Source: Apostichopus japonicus (taxonomy: Eukaryota; Echinodermata; Holothuroidea; Aspidochirotida; Stichopodidae). From it: a stretch of 64,000 nucleotides of DNA. This document shows, in pieces, positions 24,785-37,320 of this stretch (position 1 is the stretch's first letter; each line of letters starts with the position of its first letter). The translations under genes were made by a program, and so were the position numbers. The notes under the pieces are model-generated. The model saw only the letters and a program-made list of their open reading frames with translations. It was not told the origin of the DNA and ran no database searches. The stretch spans positions 11,286,501 through 11,350,500 of the forward strand of contig NC_092569.1 in NCBI RefSeq assembly GCF_037975245.1, in the 5' to 3' direction.

Positions 24785-27700
24785 CTGCAAAGAAGATCAC
24801 AGAACAAATATATTAACATTCTATGTAATGTCACTGAAAGACAAACATATTGATGTTGCTTGAAATGGGAGTTTCATTTATGAAGGATTTTATTCACGAA
24901 TTAACGTTTATAGTTCATTATTCCATTTATTGCAAATTAAATGTTATCGTTTATTATTCTTAGTTTCTTCCGATTAAGTTTATTAATTTTATACCAAAAT
25001 TATATTTCGGTACTGCTGAAATCACATATGCTGTAACATCTAATGACTAAGAACAAAAATATAAAATAAAATACAAAATATGACGTAAAGTAAGGTGTAT
25101 CAAAAACGTTCATACTGTTTTCGATGAAATAAACCGTAGTAAAGTAATGATAACTGATACGGCATCATTGTTGAGAGTAAATGACACAAAATCCAACATT
25201 GTGGCCTGAAACTTGGTTCTGCCCTTCTGATACAGTTCGATGATGCTAATTTGAATTGTGTGCAATTGTATATTCGAAGAAAGTATTGTATACATAAGTA
25301 GTGCGTGATTGTTGCATGGACGTGGGTGCATAGGTCAGTGTATAACAGAGGTTTCTATGTGTAGGCCTGAAATTGGACAGAACATAGTATGAGAATGATT
25401 TATTATGCTGTTGATGTTTCATGGATCAGGTAATATTATTGTGTCTTTGTTTTAATTAATTATGGAAGGAAGGATACAAATCTCAAGAAGAAAAATATGG
25501 ATAAATCAATCCATCCACTCGTCATCATGTTATAAATTATTGCATTATCACTGCAAATATTTTATTTATGTAAGTTTCCGGTCATTTTTTTTTAGGAAGC
25601 CTTGTAATATGTTATTCACAAGATAACACATAATAAAAACATTCAACTACGTACAGACCGTAGGAGCATTAATAGTTGTAGAATTGTGCAGATATCTAAA
25701 TGATGTTTATGTAACCAAATAAATTGTATAACAAACCCGCTGTTCCACTGTAGGTTCCAAGTTGAGATAACCGATATTTATCGCTTTCGTCATTAATCCG
25801 GAAGTAGTCAAACTTGGCATAGTATGGTGTACCATCTCTGTTCACCATATCAATCCTAATTTCATATCTCTTTTGATTGGTCAAGTTAGAAAGCTTATCA
25901 TTTCCAAGCCAAAACTCGTGGTCTAATTCTCCAAAACCTTCTTTGTAGCTGTCCCATCCGAGGTAGAAATCCTCGGTTCCATCCACACGACGTTGAAAAA
26001 CCTTTGTTTAAATGTGTGAATAAGAGGAATACTTTTGTCATGATCAAATAGGGCAAACTATTAACTAAATTGTCAACATTTTAAGAAACATTAGAGTTGA
26101 AAATCGTTGACTTAAACGAATTTGAAGGAACTGATAAAGAAAAACCTCTCTAAAACATTTTTCATTAAAGAAATGTCCGTTACGTAGATCGTTCATTCAA
26201 CTGCAGATATTAACCTGTAATGAGAGTATGACAAAATCACAAAACGATTGAAAGGGATCTTTAAAACGTGATACATAGTAATGGCTTCAGTGTGGATATT
26301 TTCCTGAAGGAAAATACAGTTCAGTATTTGTTCACTATAAGAATATATTATATTTGCATATTTTACTGGTCGTTTTATATTCTATATAGAATGGAACAGG
26401 GTTATTTTGATATATGGTAACTGTGGTTTAAAGTAAATCCATTAAGAACGAATATCCATTTTTATTTATAGCCTTGTATCAATAACGGTCACTACACTGA
26501 TATGTGATTTACACTTGTTTGTCAAGATACCTATTCTACTACAATCGACCAGAAGGTATATTCTATCACTGCTGTACTTTTGTGTACAATAGTACTTTGT
26601 AGTGCAATGTAATGCATTGTATTTTCTTACGTGCAGCAAGGGTATTGATTGTGTTTGTTGCAGTACAATGTAGTGTAGTATTGTGTGTTCATTGTGGTAC
26701 AATATCTAAAGTGTAGTTTAATACAGTGTATTACCTAATAAGTGTGATCAATGCGGTTATGATCAATGAATTGACTTACCGTCCATCCTCCTCCGTCAGT
26801 CATGTTGCAGTAAACCTCAAAGGCCTCGCCGGTCCACCCGGTTGGTTTGATTCTGTATATATCGTTATCCTCGGATTCATTCTCGTAAATTTCATGACAA
26901 TCTTTAGGATGGCATGCATATTCTTCATCCCATGTGATCTGCCCGTTGGTACAAACACCTTTTCTTGTACATCCAGGGTTCACGTAAGAGCCACCTTCCT
27001 GAAACACAAAATTATTCTTTACTTTAATGTTTACAGATTATATTTAACCCTGAGGTTGTTTTTCTTATCATCCATGGTAAATACTGTTCTGTATTGTAAT
27101 GTCCCCTTGTAAGCACTAAAATTCCCTACGCGGATTAAACTATAATTTGACAGGTATTCCTATAACTGTATAGTTAAATGGACTCAAAAATAATTCATAT
27201 ATTGGAATTTGATTGAACTTATATTGCATTCATTATAAAAGATAGTATTTACAGTGACTGACTGGTTATATGGAAAAATCTTCAACACTGCTGTTGTTTG
27301 TAGAATAGTTGTTGGAAACTGTCATAGTGAATAATCTTTGACATATAGCTCCAGATTTGACTGCCTAAAAGTTTATCAAACCAAATGAAAATCAAACAAC
27401 TTACTGGAATAACTGTCTGTCCCTCTGATTCGTAACATCCACACTGTTCTTGAGGTACACAGGCTGATCCCTTCATGAAATATCCATCGGAACAAACACA
27501 GGCTTCGACTTCATTACAGACCCCATCCTGACACACTTCTGGAGCACCACAAGTCCGCTGACAGGAGTTACTGCAGTTTCTATAGACCATGTTGTAGGGG
27601 CAAAGTGTTATAACGTCTGCGGGAATAAATATGTAGGTAAAATTGAAACATATTGATGATGTAAACTTCGTTGTGTATTTTAACTGCAATGAACATGCTG

Positions 27701-29637
27701 TGAAACTTGTATCAAATGCCTATATTACAACATACTCCATCAGAAAAACAAACACATGGCTAGGTGTAAATGATCTCTAGCGATATCATCATATATTTGT
27801 ATTGTTCTCAGATAAGTTCTTAACATAAGTGGCAACTGTTTACCTGACAAAACTGAATCCATTAGTTGTCAGCCTAAAAATGAATCAGTAATTTCCTTAA
27901 GTTACTGTTTCACATAATAGTAATACAAATGTCAAATGGAAGGTACAAGTTACACTGGTGATTGGGTAAACATGGGCAGATCCACGAAGTAAATAGGAGG
28001 GCAGTGTGGCACATGGGTCGTTAAAGCTGATTCCAATGTAGGGGAATCTGCGGTCGCTCTCCTAGAAAAAAAAGTCTCGACTTTAGATTGCAGATTTAGG
28101 CTATAAATTATGTCTAATATAAGGCTTTTACTTAAGAATGTGCCAATTACTGCATTTGTTTGTGTTGCGTTGAAGGGGAGGGAGTGGGGGTCATCACAGA
28201 TTTCTGGATCCGCGCCTGATACGGCTATATGAAGTCGAAGCTGCCAATTGTGGTGAACTAAAGGTCATCTGACCTGATAACTGGGAAAAGGGGAACAAAT
28301 ATTAAGGATATTAAGCAGAAATGTTGATATAACTTACCTGTTCTTCCAGAAAAATTTCCGAGACTGAACAACTTGAAGTTGCTGAATTCATCACTAATGC
28401 GGAAGTTATCGTAAGAAACACGTATTAAGGAACCATATGATGATGTCATCTCAATGACCAATTGATACTTCTTTTGATTGGTCAAGTAAGAAAGCCTCTC
28501 ATTACCGAGCCAGAATTCCTGAGATAAAAAGCCGAAGCCAGACTTGTAGCTGTCCCAGTCACGACTGAAGTCGATGGAACCGTCAATGCGACGTTGTATT
28601 ACCTAACAGTGTAAATGATTTAGGAAATGATATCAAAGTCATTGATGTGTGCATTGTGAAAAAACGTCACTAGAAACCATTATTTTGCCAAAGATAGTCT
28701 ATAATGCTTTACATCAGGATATGCATACTGTGTATTATGTATGCGCATCTACCTATTGTGGTATCACCCGGAAAAATTGGTAAATAAAAAGGGGAAGGGA
28801 AAGAGAAACAGAATAAGAGAGAAAGAAACATGTAAAAGTAAATCGACTGGAGAGACCTACCGTCCATCCACCAGAACTGTCTGCGTTATCACAGTAAACC
28901 TCAAACGGTTCTAGATAACCATCTGGTTTGATCATGAAAACACCAGTAGAGTTATGAGATGAACATTGCTCCTGGACTTCTCTGCAATCTCTCGGGTAAT
29001 TCGATTGTTGGTAGAAGAAAAACGACGAACCTAGTACGTCCAAGAAAGTAAATTGGTTTGCTTTTGAGAGTTGATTAACAGTGAAGTTTAAATAAAATGT
29101 TATTGTCATGTCTAACTAGCATGCGATGAATCTAAATATTAGCGTATTATAATATTAATGTTTTTAGCACGCTGTTGCCTGTTCTAGCTGATATCCAACT
29201 TATCATTTGAAGTACACAAATCTTTCCAAATCGAACGAAAACGAAAAGTATATTTGTATAAAACATTCACAAGAAATGATCACTGCATGTTAATACCGAT
29301 TGCTAAGGAAGTAACATCATAAATCTAACATAAACCTATGTATTCAAAAAATTCTAATGATATTTAATCATGACGTTCTTACCTGAAGACTTCATTTACA
29401 TAACATTAAAGGACTGCAAAGTTAACTTACTTAAACTATTATCACTGACCGTTAAATACCACTGATTAGGAAATAGCATCATAATTATAACGTTAATACA
29501 CATATTCGTATAATTTGTATGTTACTTAATCATGACGTCATATTTTGATGACTCATTTACATAAGATTAGAGGCCTGCCAAGTTCACTTACCTACACTAT
29601 TATCACCAGTGTTGTCATTGATTGTCTGTAGAGCATT
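24513..29637 (-). CDS. Gene A: half-FReD / TIL / FReD secreted protein
   Basis: Seven minus-strand exons join in frame: 29592-29637, 28861-29030, 28338-28602, 27405-27616, 26780-26998, 25737-26001, 24513-24784. They give 482 codons plus TGA, without a start exon. Domain order: short linker; incomplete fibrinogen-related domain (subdomains A and B only, from PRDC through WLGN to FSGRT); cysteine-rich TIL domain with TILa-like tail; complete FReD ending KIRPF. The last exon carries the calcium-loop DSDND and the conserved C-A-V...GAWWY block, so the second FReD looks functional. Probably secreted and lectin-like (family knowledge plus inference). The start exon is not certain; a candidate lies at 37865-37945. 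An almost identical but broken copy is gene D, and gene C is a divergent relative on the other strand. Confidence 0.88.
25737..26001 (-). CDS. Gene A FReD-2 subdomain B exon
   Basis: 265 nt, phase 0 to 1. Reads VFQRRVDGTEDFYLGW, HEFWLGNDKLSNLTNQ and ends GTYSGTAG. Acceptor CAAAG, donor GTTTGT. Seven nucleotide differences from the gene D copy. Confidence 0.92.
26780..26998 (-). CDS. Gene A TILa tail and FReD-2 subdomain A exon
   Basis: 219 nt, phase 0-0. Begins EGGSYVNPGCTRKGVCTNGQ, the TILa/VWC-like continuation that follows TIL domains, then KDCHEIYEN...IYRIKPTGW...FEVYCNMTDGGGWT of the FReD. No EGF between them, unlike gene C. Confidence 0.9.
27405..27616 (-). CDS. Gene A TIL-type cysteine-rich exon
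   Basis: 212 nt, phase 1 to 0. Cysteines follow the trypsin-inhibitor-like pattern: LCPYNMVYRNCSNSCQRTC, CVCSDGYFMKGSACVP, QCGCYESEGQTVIP. TIL domains occur in VWF/zonadhesin-type proteins and in protease inhibitors. Which role applies here is unknown. Confidence 0.88.
28338..28602 (-). CDS. Gene A FReD-1 subdomain B exon
   Basis: 265 nt, phase 0 to 1. Reads VIQRRIDGSIDFSRDW, EFWLGNERLSYLTNQ and ends FSGRTG. In ordinary FReDs the C-terminal binding exon follows. Here the next exon is instead the TIL exon, joined in frame (phase 1). Confidence 0.9.
28861..29030 (-). CDS. Gene A FReD-1 subdomain A exon
   Basis: 170 nt, phase 1 to 0. Starts SSFFFYQQSNYPRDC and ends GGWT, with the FReD hallmarks FMIKPDG and PFEVYCDN. 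HNST is a possible N-glycosylation site. Acceptor TACTAG, donor GTAGGT. Confidence 0.88.
29391..29610. repeat. Local ~160-bp duplication around the linker-exon donor
   Basis: TCATTTACATAA...CTGC(A/C)AAGTT...CTTAC(T/C)TA..ACTATTATCAC occurs at about 29391-29447 and again at about 29551-29607. The second contains the gene A linker-exon donor. The first contains a decayed but still GTAAGT-bearing version. It is preserved in copy 2 (about 61080-61300). Confidence 0.75.
29592..29637 (-). CDS. Gene A linker exon
   Basis: 46 nt, phase 0 to 1. Reads NALQTINDNTGDNSV. Acceptor TTGACAG, donor GTAAGT. It corresponds in position and phase to gene C exon 47139-47169 but not in sequence. The weakest of the gene A exons, but conserved in copy 2 (61280-61325). 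Confidence 0.65.
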
Positions 29638-32600
29638 CTGTCAAATGGAAATTAATACAAAATGTAACAGCGCAGTTAATTGGCAAATTTACGTATTCAG
29701 GTGTAACTAAGGTGATGTACACTTTACTCAGTATTTTAATTGACTGATATGCTGCAGTGCAGTGGGTGGTAAATGTGTGTGTGTATTGGGAGGGATGGGG
29801 CTGGCTTGGTGATAAAACCGTCGTGCCTATCTCGCCACTTATTGCTACATGCGAAAAAAATCTGGGAGGTGAGTAGGTTGATGGAACGAGTTGGAACTTT
29901 CTAGTTCGCAATGCAACAATGTAATTAATCAGGCTATTGTTTCGAATTGTAAATTCTTTTAACAAATGCTTATCCATTTAACCTCCAATTATGAAGCTTG
30001 TTTGTTGATATCAAATACACAAACTTAACGGAGAGTATATCATTTGAAACGAATGACTATATAACGACACTACTATCACCCATATAAACCTAGATATAAG
30101 TTACGTTTTGTAAAATAAACAAATTAATTCACAACTTCGCATATTTATGTTAAAAGCGTTACAAAGCCATTAGACGAACAAGTTTAGGAAGAGGCAATTA
30201 CTCTAACGTAGATATTCTATCTAGTACTTTGATATATATCTATGCCTCTTTAACATAAACGAAGTATCATTTAGCAATAATTTCCTGTTTGGCACAAATA
30301 TAACAAACATATTGCGCTACAAAAATCACTCTGGGGAAGTTGTGACAACAAAATCACAATACTTGCATTGGCAGTGAATATAAAGTCACGTAATTTTTTT
30401 TTTTAATTTAAAGGAAGAATAGTCCATGACAAGATTTCCTTGTTTTTTTAAGAGACAAAAGATTTCTCAAAAATCTTGTTTTTTTGAAGTAGCAGTCACA
30501 ATTAGATAAAGAAATCCACAAAAGTTATTAAGCTGTGAGCAACTAAATATTACTGTATCTTGGAGCATTTGTAATTAGAGCTCATTGAAGTAACACACTT
30601 CATCAGAAGCGAACCAGGCGGCTGCGTAGAGTACGTTTAAGATAACATCAATATTACAACGAGAACCCTAAATTAGCAAACAGGTCGCGAAATGGGTAGA
30701 CAATTTTGTATATAATATTCGATGTATGAGGCACCTGCCTCCGTGCTCTCATCACTTTAGTTACAAAACTACAACTACTTAGAAAAATATTTTAGCTTCA
30801 AACCGCCAAGGCCTACAGACACAAATTAGTTACATAACCACCACTGCCTAAAGACAGACTTTCGTTACAAACCTCCATTGCCTAGAGACAAAATTTAGTC
30901 ACAAAACCATCATGATCTAGAAACACACTCTCATTTGGTTCCCAATAAATATTCAGCTGTATTAATTTAAACTAAAATTTTGTTAACAATTAAAAGATAC
31001 ACAGTCATCATCATTTCCGCGGTAGAATTGTTTTCTCAAAAATGATTAAAAAGAAGTATTATTTTCTGGGCCACGAGGATAATCCTACATCCTGTCATTT
31101 AATTTTCTTTCTGTATCTGAGAATAGCACTAACAGGGATGTCACCATGACAATGAAGTTAAGAATTTGTTCCCTTTTTGTTGATGATGCAAACAAACAGG
31201 AAAATATAATTCATGAACAAATATTGATTATACCTTCCTGGTAAAATATGATTGAATGGGAAATTGACTCCGTTAGAATATCCTGAATTTGCTCCAAACT
31301 AGTGAGTTTTGTCACTCTATAAGATCTTAGTTTTGCAAATATTTACATTGAAAATATTGAAATAAATTGGAACAGATGCTTTCAACTTATTTCTACACGT
31401 TTTAAGGAGATTTTATCAACATTAGTGTAAATTTAATATTTACCAAACATATACGCTATGCCAAAAAGTAAAGAAGACTTTATTTTATAAAAACAAAATT
31501 TAAAATTTAAACATGTTAAGGTAGTATTGTAGCCTGTTTTTAAAAAAACGTACCTATGAATTAATACCAAAGTACGGAAATACACTTTTTGCTGTAAAAT
31601 AACAAATTAATACACAGCTATCAGCTGGATTTTCCGATGCAGGTGTTTTGTAACAGAGACTTGGCAAAAATTGGGTGATAATTTTCTCTGCTACGAGGTA
31701 GAAATACACTGCAATCAAAATCCCTGCTTTTATTGGGGATAGGGGGAGGGAACCTTAATTTGATTTATAATTCACTATTATAATATTATAATATTCTGAG
31801 TTTTTTCCATACTTGTGAATGATTTCAATCTGTAAGAGATCGATTTAAAAAAAAGTACTCGCAGAGCGGGAATGACTGAATGAAATTCTACCAGATACTT
31901 TGATTTAGTGTTATACGGTGCAAGCAGACATTACCAACAAAAGCATGAAAGTAAAAAACAACATGTGTTTTAACATGTGTTCCATAATATGAGCACCGAC
32001 CGATATATTGCAATGCGAAAACTTAATGAATTTTAATTTATTTCATGATTAAAAAAATAGCATACAAAAATATGGAAAAGGGGTTATTACTAATATACTG
32101 TCAAATATTTTCGTCCTTGAAGTAATCGTCACAATTTCTGGCATCGGAATGCTCCTTATACTTATATTTCAGCAAATTGTTTACGACCGTACAGCAAAAT
32201 ATCAATAAAATGTGAATTTAAATGAAAATGGATACTGGTACAACAGTAACTACAGGGTCAGCTCCTAGGCAAGAAAACATGAGATGTGAAACAGAATTTG
32301 CTTGTGTAGTATTTCGACCGATTGATTCGATAAATCATTTTGTTAAACAAAGCTATATTTTGGTCGGAAGAAATTGCGTCATTTGAAGTTCCAATTCAAT
32401 AATGATTAAAAGAGTAAGAGCTTAATTTCAAAAGAAAAATTAAAATTTATATACTGGAGACGGTGAATGTCACATGACTGAAAGCAAACCACATTTGTCT
32501 TTTTTGTTTGTTGATTACTGATAAAAGCTTCCGTCTTATGAAATAGCATTGGAGAGTAAAATGCTGATGGTTTTCTCAATGTATCATTTAACGTTACATT

Positions 32601-35600
32601 TGCCTATAACATTTTTATCATTTACAAGTCATATCTTTACAGAGCGATACTATTCATTGTGAAGCATCAGTGAATAGACGTCGAAATAGGCAACCGAAAG
32701 TGAAAATGAATTCAAATTAAAGAAACACATTTTTGTTTTCTAGATGTGTATAAGAAATTATGATTTGCAATTTTTCAACATTTACGGCAGATAACAGTTA
32801 AAAATGATCAGACAAAACCCCATTAGAATATTTGTCACTACTTAAGACAATGGGCGAATATGATATAGATGCCGTTTGTTTTCAACACATTTTTCTAGTC
32901 CTTGCAAAATGTTGTTTGCGACTTGATTGTTTCTTCTTCTAACTATTAAAAATTACTGTTACCTAAATTATTGATCCCAGCAAGTAGAGATTATATTCAC
33001 ATTCTTATTACCAAATAAAACAGGAAATGTGGAGATAAATTGTATGTTCTATATGAATCATATCCTCCCAAGTCCAGGTTTCCAGGAAAGAGATCGAAAT
33101 TGGATTGCTTCACTTTTTAAAAACAAGAAACTGCTTTCGACTAAATTTTGATGCAAACAAACAGAGACAAAATTAACTTTTTTTTCCGAAATAGAAAGGT
33201 TTGAAATAACAAAGCCTGACACAGGTATAGCTTACGTTAGCTAGCAGGTCTAGGTATAACTTCACTATTTAATTTGGCTAAAAAGGTTCCCGTGTTACTA
33301 AAATGTAATGGCTTCAAGCGTATACCAATAAAAGTTATGTAGAATAGAGATAACAGCTTGACTCAGTGATATAATTTAACATATCATATTTCTGCTAAGC
33401 TCTACGATTAGATATTATATTAAATAAAACCTTTAAAGCACTTTGTGTGAATAACACTAATGTATACGGGGGGGGGGGGGGTTGCAATAGCGTGCTATTT
33501 TCAAATAATTTTGTTAGACGCTTTCCTATCAACTTTACACTTTTTATCCTGTTTTAATTATGTTTGAAATAAATTTTCATTTAGCGCTAAACATGACGGC
33601 AAAGCTACTTTCATCGACTAGGTTGTTAGGCAGATAAGTATGGCCAAAATGTTATTATACGGTTTATCGTTTAAACAAACAAATTTAGAAAGAGAGTGAC
33701 ATAATACAGTTTGCAGATAGAACACGATTTAATAAAAGTCAGTTTTGTAAACTTGAAATAAAAAACTGTTGATGATAAAGACGCTACACATATAAGATTT
33801 GGTAACACAGAAATTAAATGCTTTGATAATATGCTAAACATAAAAATTGTAAATGTAAAGATACGTTGTTCCTTGTTTGACTTTTCCGACTTTTTCAATT
33901 GTAATCTTAAAAGGCAACATATTTCATTAAAATAAATTATTTTTATATAAACATATTTCACATTTGTATGAATTGACGCAGGTAAATGATACTTTAACTA
34001 GCAGATCTAGGTTTAACGTCACTAATTTAAGTTGGCTCTAAAGGTTTTCTTGTTTTAACAATTTTGAGAGTGAAACAAGAGGTAAGAAACACAAGAGTAA
34101 GGTGATGAGATGTAATAGCTTTTGATAATTGGCATATTATTTAGAACTGGAAATTGTTACTAAAATTAATGTACAATAGAGATTAAAGCTTTAGTCAGTG
34201 ATATAATATTACATATGATTATTTTGCAAAGCTTCACGATCGTAAATGATATTAAATAAAACATTTAAAAAGGTTTGTGAGAATACCACTATTATGTATC
34301 GGGGGATGCAATAGCTTGCTATTTTGAAATAATTTGTCAGACGCTTTCCTAAAAACTTTGCAATTTTTGATTCTCTTTTAAATATGCTTGAAATAAATTT
34401 TCAGTTAGCGCTAAACATGACGGCAAAACTACTTTCGACTAGGATGCTTTACAGTTTGGAGATAAAACACGATTTATTGAAATTCAGTTTTGTAAATTTG
34501 AAAAAAAACTTGAATAAAGACGCCACACATATAATGTTTGGTAACAAGGAAATTAAATGCTTTGGTAAATTTCTAAACAAACTACTTGTAAATGCAAAAA
34601 TACGTTGTTCTTGTTTAACTTTTCCGACTTTTATTTATTGTTATCTTAAAAGGCAGCATATTTCAATAAAAAAAATTATTGTGATATAAACGTATTTCAG
34701 ATTTGAATGAATCGATTAATAATTTGATGAATACTACTTAATGGTAGCTTATCCTTTAATACGTTATTTTGAGTTACTTAAACTGGCACAATTATGAACA
34801 ATTGTCACTTAATGTAGATTTTTACTTCCATTTTCATAAATTTGGGAAACTACTATTTCAACTGTAAATTTAAGTTTTTTGTTTGAGTATTCGTCAATCG
34901 CTCTTTAAATGTAATAATATTCAATCACTAAAATCTTGTTGAGAGTTGTTAAATTACACTTATTATTTCGAAGCGATGGTTTTATAATATTGTGGAATTT
35001 ACACTCGGAAGGAAAATTAGTTTTGTTTGTGTTCAGTTATGCCAAAAAACAAACATAAACGTTCAGTCTTTGAAACTTACATTCTTTAACAGTTGCTATT
35101 GATTCTTACACATGGTTGAGAAGAATATTCACTATTAATTGCTATAAAATGAAAGTGTTTGACTTTGATCGAAAGGATTCAATGAAATGTACATATAATA
35201 TCAATGACATATTTACCTTAAAATGATAATAAACTGTTGACAAATTTAATTAATTACTTGTATTTTTTCTAGTTTTCATATTTTTTCACCAAGGTAATAT
35301 TGCATTTAAAATAAAAAGTATGGGCCAGAATAATTTTGCTGAATTTATTTTCCAGTGTAAAGATTAATACTAAGAACTTTTTAAACCTAAGTAGTTTTTA
35401 TTAGAAATACAACAACTTTGTTTTTTTACTGCTAGGAAGGGCAAAAGTTACTTACATAAATTGGTATACTCTACCATGGTGACTGAAGCTTTAAAATTAA
35501 CTGCAGCTAAATAACAAGTGAAGCTAATTGAATTAAATAATGATGAGAGGTAATAACAAAGTATCAAAATATCAAAATTCTAAACTCACCACCCGTTGTG

Positions 35601-36600
35601 AAAAGAGACAGCCTGTTGTCCAAAAGAAAAGAAAAACTTCAAAAACTTTGCACAATTTTCTGATCATCTTGATAATGGAGAGAATTGGAGTGTTCGGTGA
35701 CCTGCTCTCTTCTGATGTAAACGTTGATAATGATTTCCTCTAAGGTGAAGCTACAAAATACCGAGCCACAAATTAACCTGTAGCCTACAGTAGAGGAGAC
35801 TGGCCAAGCAGCTGGACATAACCAATGTTGCCCATCGTGTTAATTGTCATATTGTACTGATAACATACCCTTCAACATTATGACTTTGGTGATAAACGTC
35901 ACTTATCCATATCGGTAAATTTTTCAACACGGATATACGTATGATAAAATTATGCGGTGTGTATTTATAGGCTTTAATTGGCAATGGGTTATGGGGTTAC
36001 ATAAACGTCGGTCGTGGGGGAAATCTTCATAGTATAATTATTATGTTAATAAAGCAGGTAGAAACAGTCAATTTGTAATAATTGTCTTCTAAAATATATT
36101 TTAATCTATTTTGTGCAAGTAGAGTAATTAATGTGAAAATAATAACACATGGACATATAATAGCTATATTGCTTCATTTGCTTCTGGTGAATTGAACACA
36201 ATACATGTACAAATCAGAGAGTTTTCTGTCTGGCTGTATTTTACAAACTATTGAAGAATGAAACGTTTTAAATCAATGTATTCTATATCGTTGTAGTTGC
36301 CATGACAGTTCTGGGCAAATAATTTCAATATCTTGAGCATTTCGATATATTATATTTGTCATCTGAAATTCTATTGTATGTCGAATTGTTAGTTGTATTT
36401 GCCTTCTTAGGGCCAATTAAATTTAAATTGTATGTTTTACAAAAAAACATTTCAACCAATAAAGTAAATTTAGATCACAAGAAGAACTTAAAACCTTCCG
36501 TATGTAATAGTTATTTATTCTTCAAGTGTGAACGATGCGTACACTCTTAACCGACTCTTAACCGGTAGGGCAATATATGCAGGTACTTTCTTTGAAACCT
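29638..36600. other. Gene A upstream intron or 5' region
   Basis: About 7 kb of AT-rich sequence with no convincing exon. It holds a poly-G run at 33470-33481 and a local duplication at 33241-34715. If the candidate first exon at 37.9 kb is right, this is intron 1. Confidence 0.5.
33241..34715. repeat. ~757-bp direct tandem duplication (two units)
   Basis: Unit 1 begins CTAGCAGGTCTAGG at 33241 and unit 2 begins CTAGCAGATCTAGG at about 33998. They stay alignable through GCGCTAAACATGACGGCAAA (about 33584 and 34409) to AAAGGC(A)GCATATTTCA near 33915/34655. Diverged and non-coding; the open frames there are AT-rich artefacts. Confidence 0.85.
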
Positions 36601-36603
36601 TAC

Positions 36604-36896
36604 CTTATGTGTGTATAAATGATAATACATTCCCATGAGGTGCAATAAGAAGTATGGAGCGGGATATGTTCTCTCTCACTTTGAACATGATCAAACCAAG
36701 TACTGGAGTTGATCGTCTGCTCAACTCTATGACTCACACCGTTGCAGACTATGATGGCATAAACAGGTTGGGCCGATTTACTAGTCATACGACCACCTGA
36801 TGCATTTGCAGTGTAACTTATGAATACTCCAGATCTTTGGTGAAGGAAGTGGTTTAGAATAATTGACCCAATCTTCGGGCTTCCTTGACTAAGAAT
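36604..36896 (-). CDS. Possible orphan exon, weakly CUB-like
   Basis: The minus-strand open stretch has acceptor TTGCAG before 36896 and donor GTAAGG after 36604. It reads ILSQGSPKIGSIILN and RSGVFISYTANASG, which resembles the last strands of CUB domains. An earlier donor (GTGGTC right after NASG) would give a shorter exon. The full 293-nt version ends in phase 2 and does not join any exon I can name. It could belong to an unseen minus-strand gene or be chance. Confidence 0.3.
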
Positions 36897-36964
36897 CTGC
36901 AAGTTTTATAACCATTTATAATAATAGTGCTATGAATGGCGAACGCGTCCGTAATCCTCTAAGT

Positions 36965-37320
36965 CAGGGGTGGGCAACCTACGGCCGCGGGCCACATGCG
37001 GCCCGCCACTGATTACTTTGCGGCCCGTGAGATGTCTCAAGAAAAAGAAAAAAAATCAATCTATTTTACATCATCACAAAAACGAGCTAGTTGCTTAGGT
37101 TTATCGGCACTAATGAATGCCTATTATTCCCATTAACTATCAACTGTACTGTATTGACATCATGTTTTTGTGAATACAGATTTAGTACACACACCTATTG
37201 CTTGAAAGTCCTCGGAATGAAATATTTGAAATCAACAGCAGGTCGTTGGTTAGGTGCGGACAAGTTAAATTTTTACTTCTTGTTTCTGGCCCATTTATTC
37301 AAAAAGGTTCCCCACCCCTG
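36965..37320. mobile_element. hAT-type MITE, 356 bp
   Basis: Ends CAGGGGTGGGCAA and complement of CAGGGGTGGGGAA. The flanking 8-bp duplication is perfect: CTCTAAGT at 36957-36964 and 37321-37328. The interior has CGGCCCG-type repeats, as in many hAT (Charlie/Tip100-like) elements. Non-autonomous. Confidence 0.95.

Larger units (their letters stand above)
22840..32320. repeat. Segmental duplication, copy 1 (contains gene A)
   Basis: The sequence from about 22840 matches 54596 onward in the same orientation and stays alignable to 32320, where the other copy reaches the window end at 64000. The two copies of the gene share every exon boundary except indels inside two exons. By eye, divergence is around 10% or more on the left (22.8-25.7 kb), about 5% in the middle, and 1-3% from about 28 kb rightward. 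Confidence 0.93.

Noticed and set aside
26726-27112. 128-codon plus-strand open frame, with a counterpart at 58429-58770
   Set aside because: Antisense to the FReD-A exons of genes A and D, duplicated simply because the exons are.
29615-29977. 120-codon minus-strand frame conserved in copy 2 (61303-61665)
   Set aside because: Conservation equals that of surrounding non-coding DNA in the duplication, no domain, and it overlaps the acceptor side of the linker exon.
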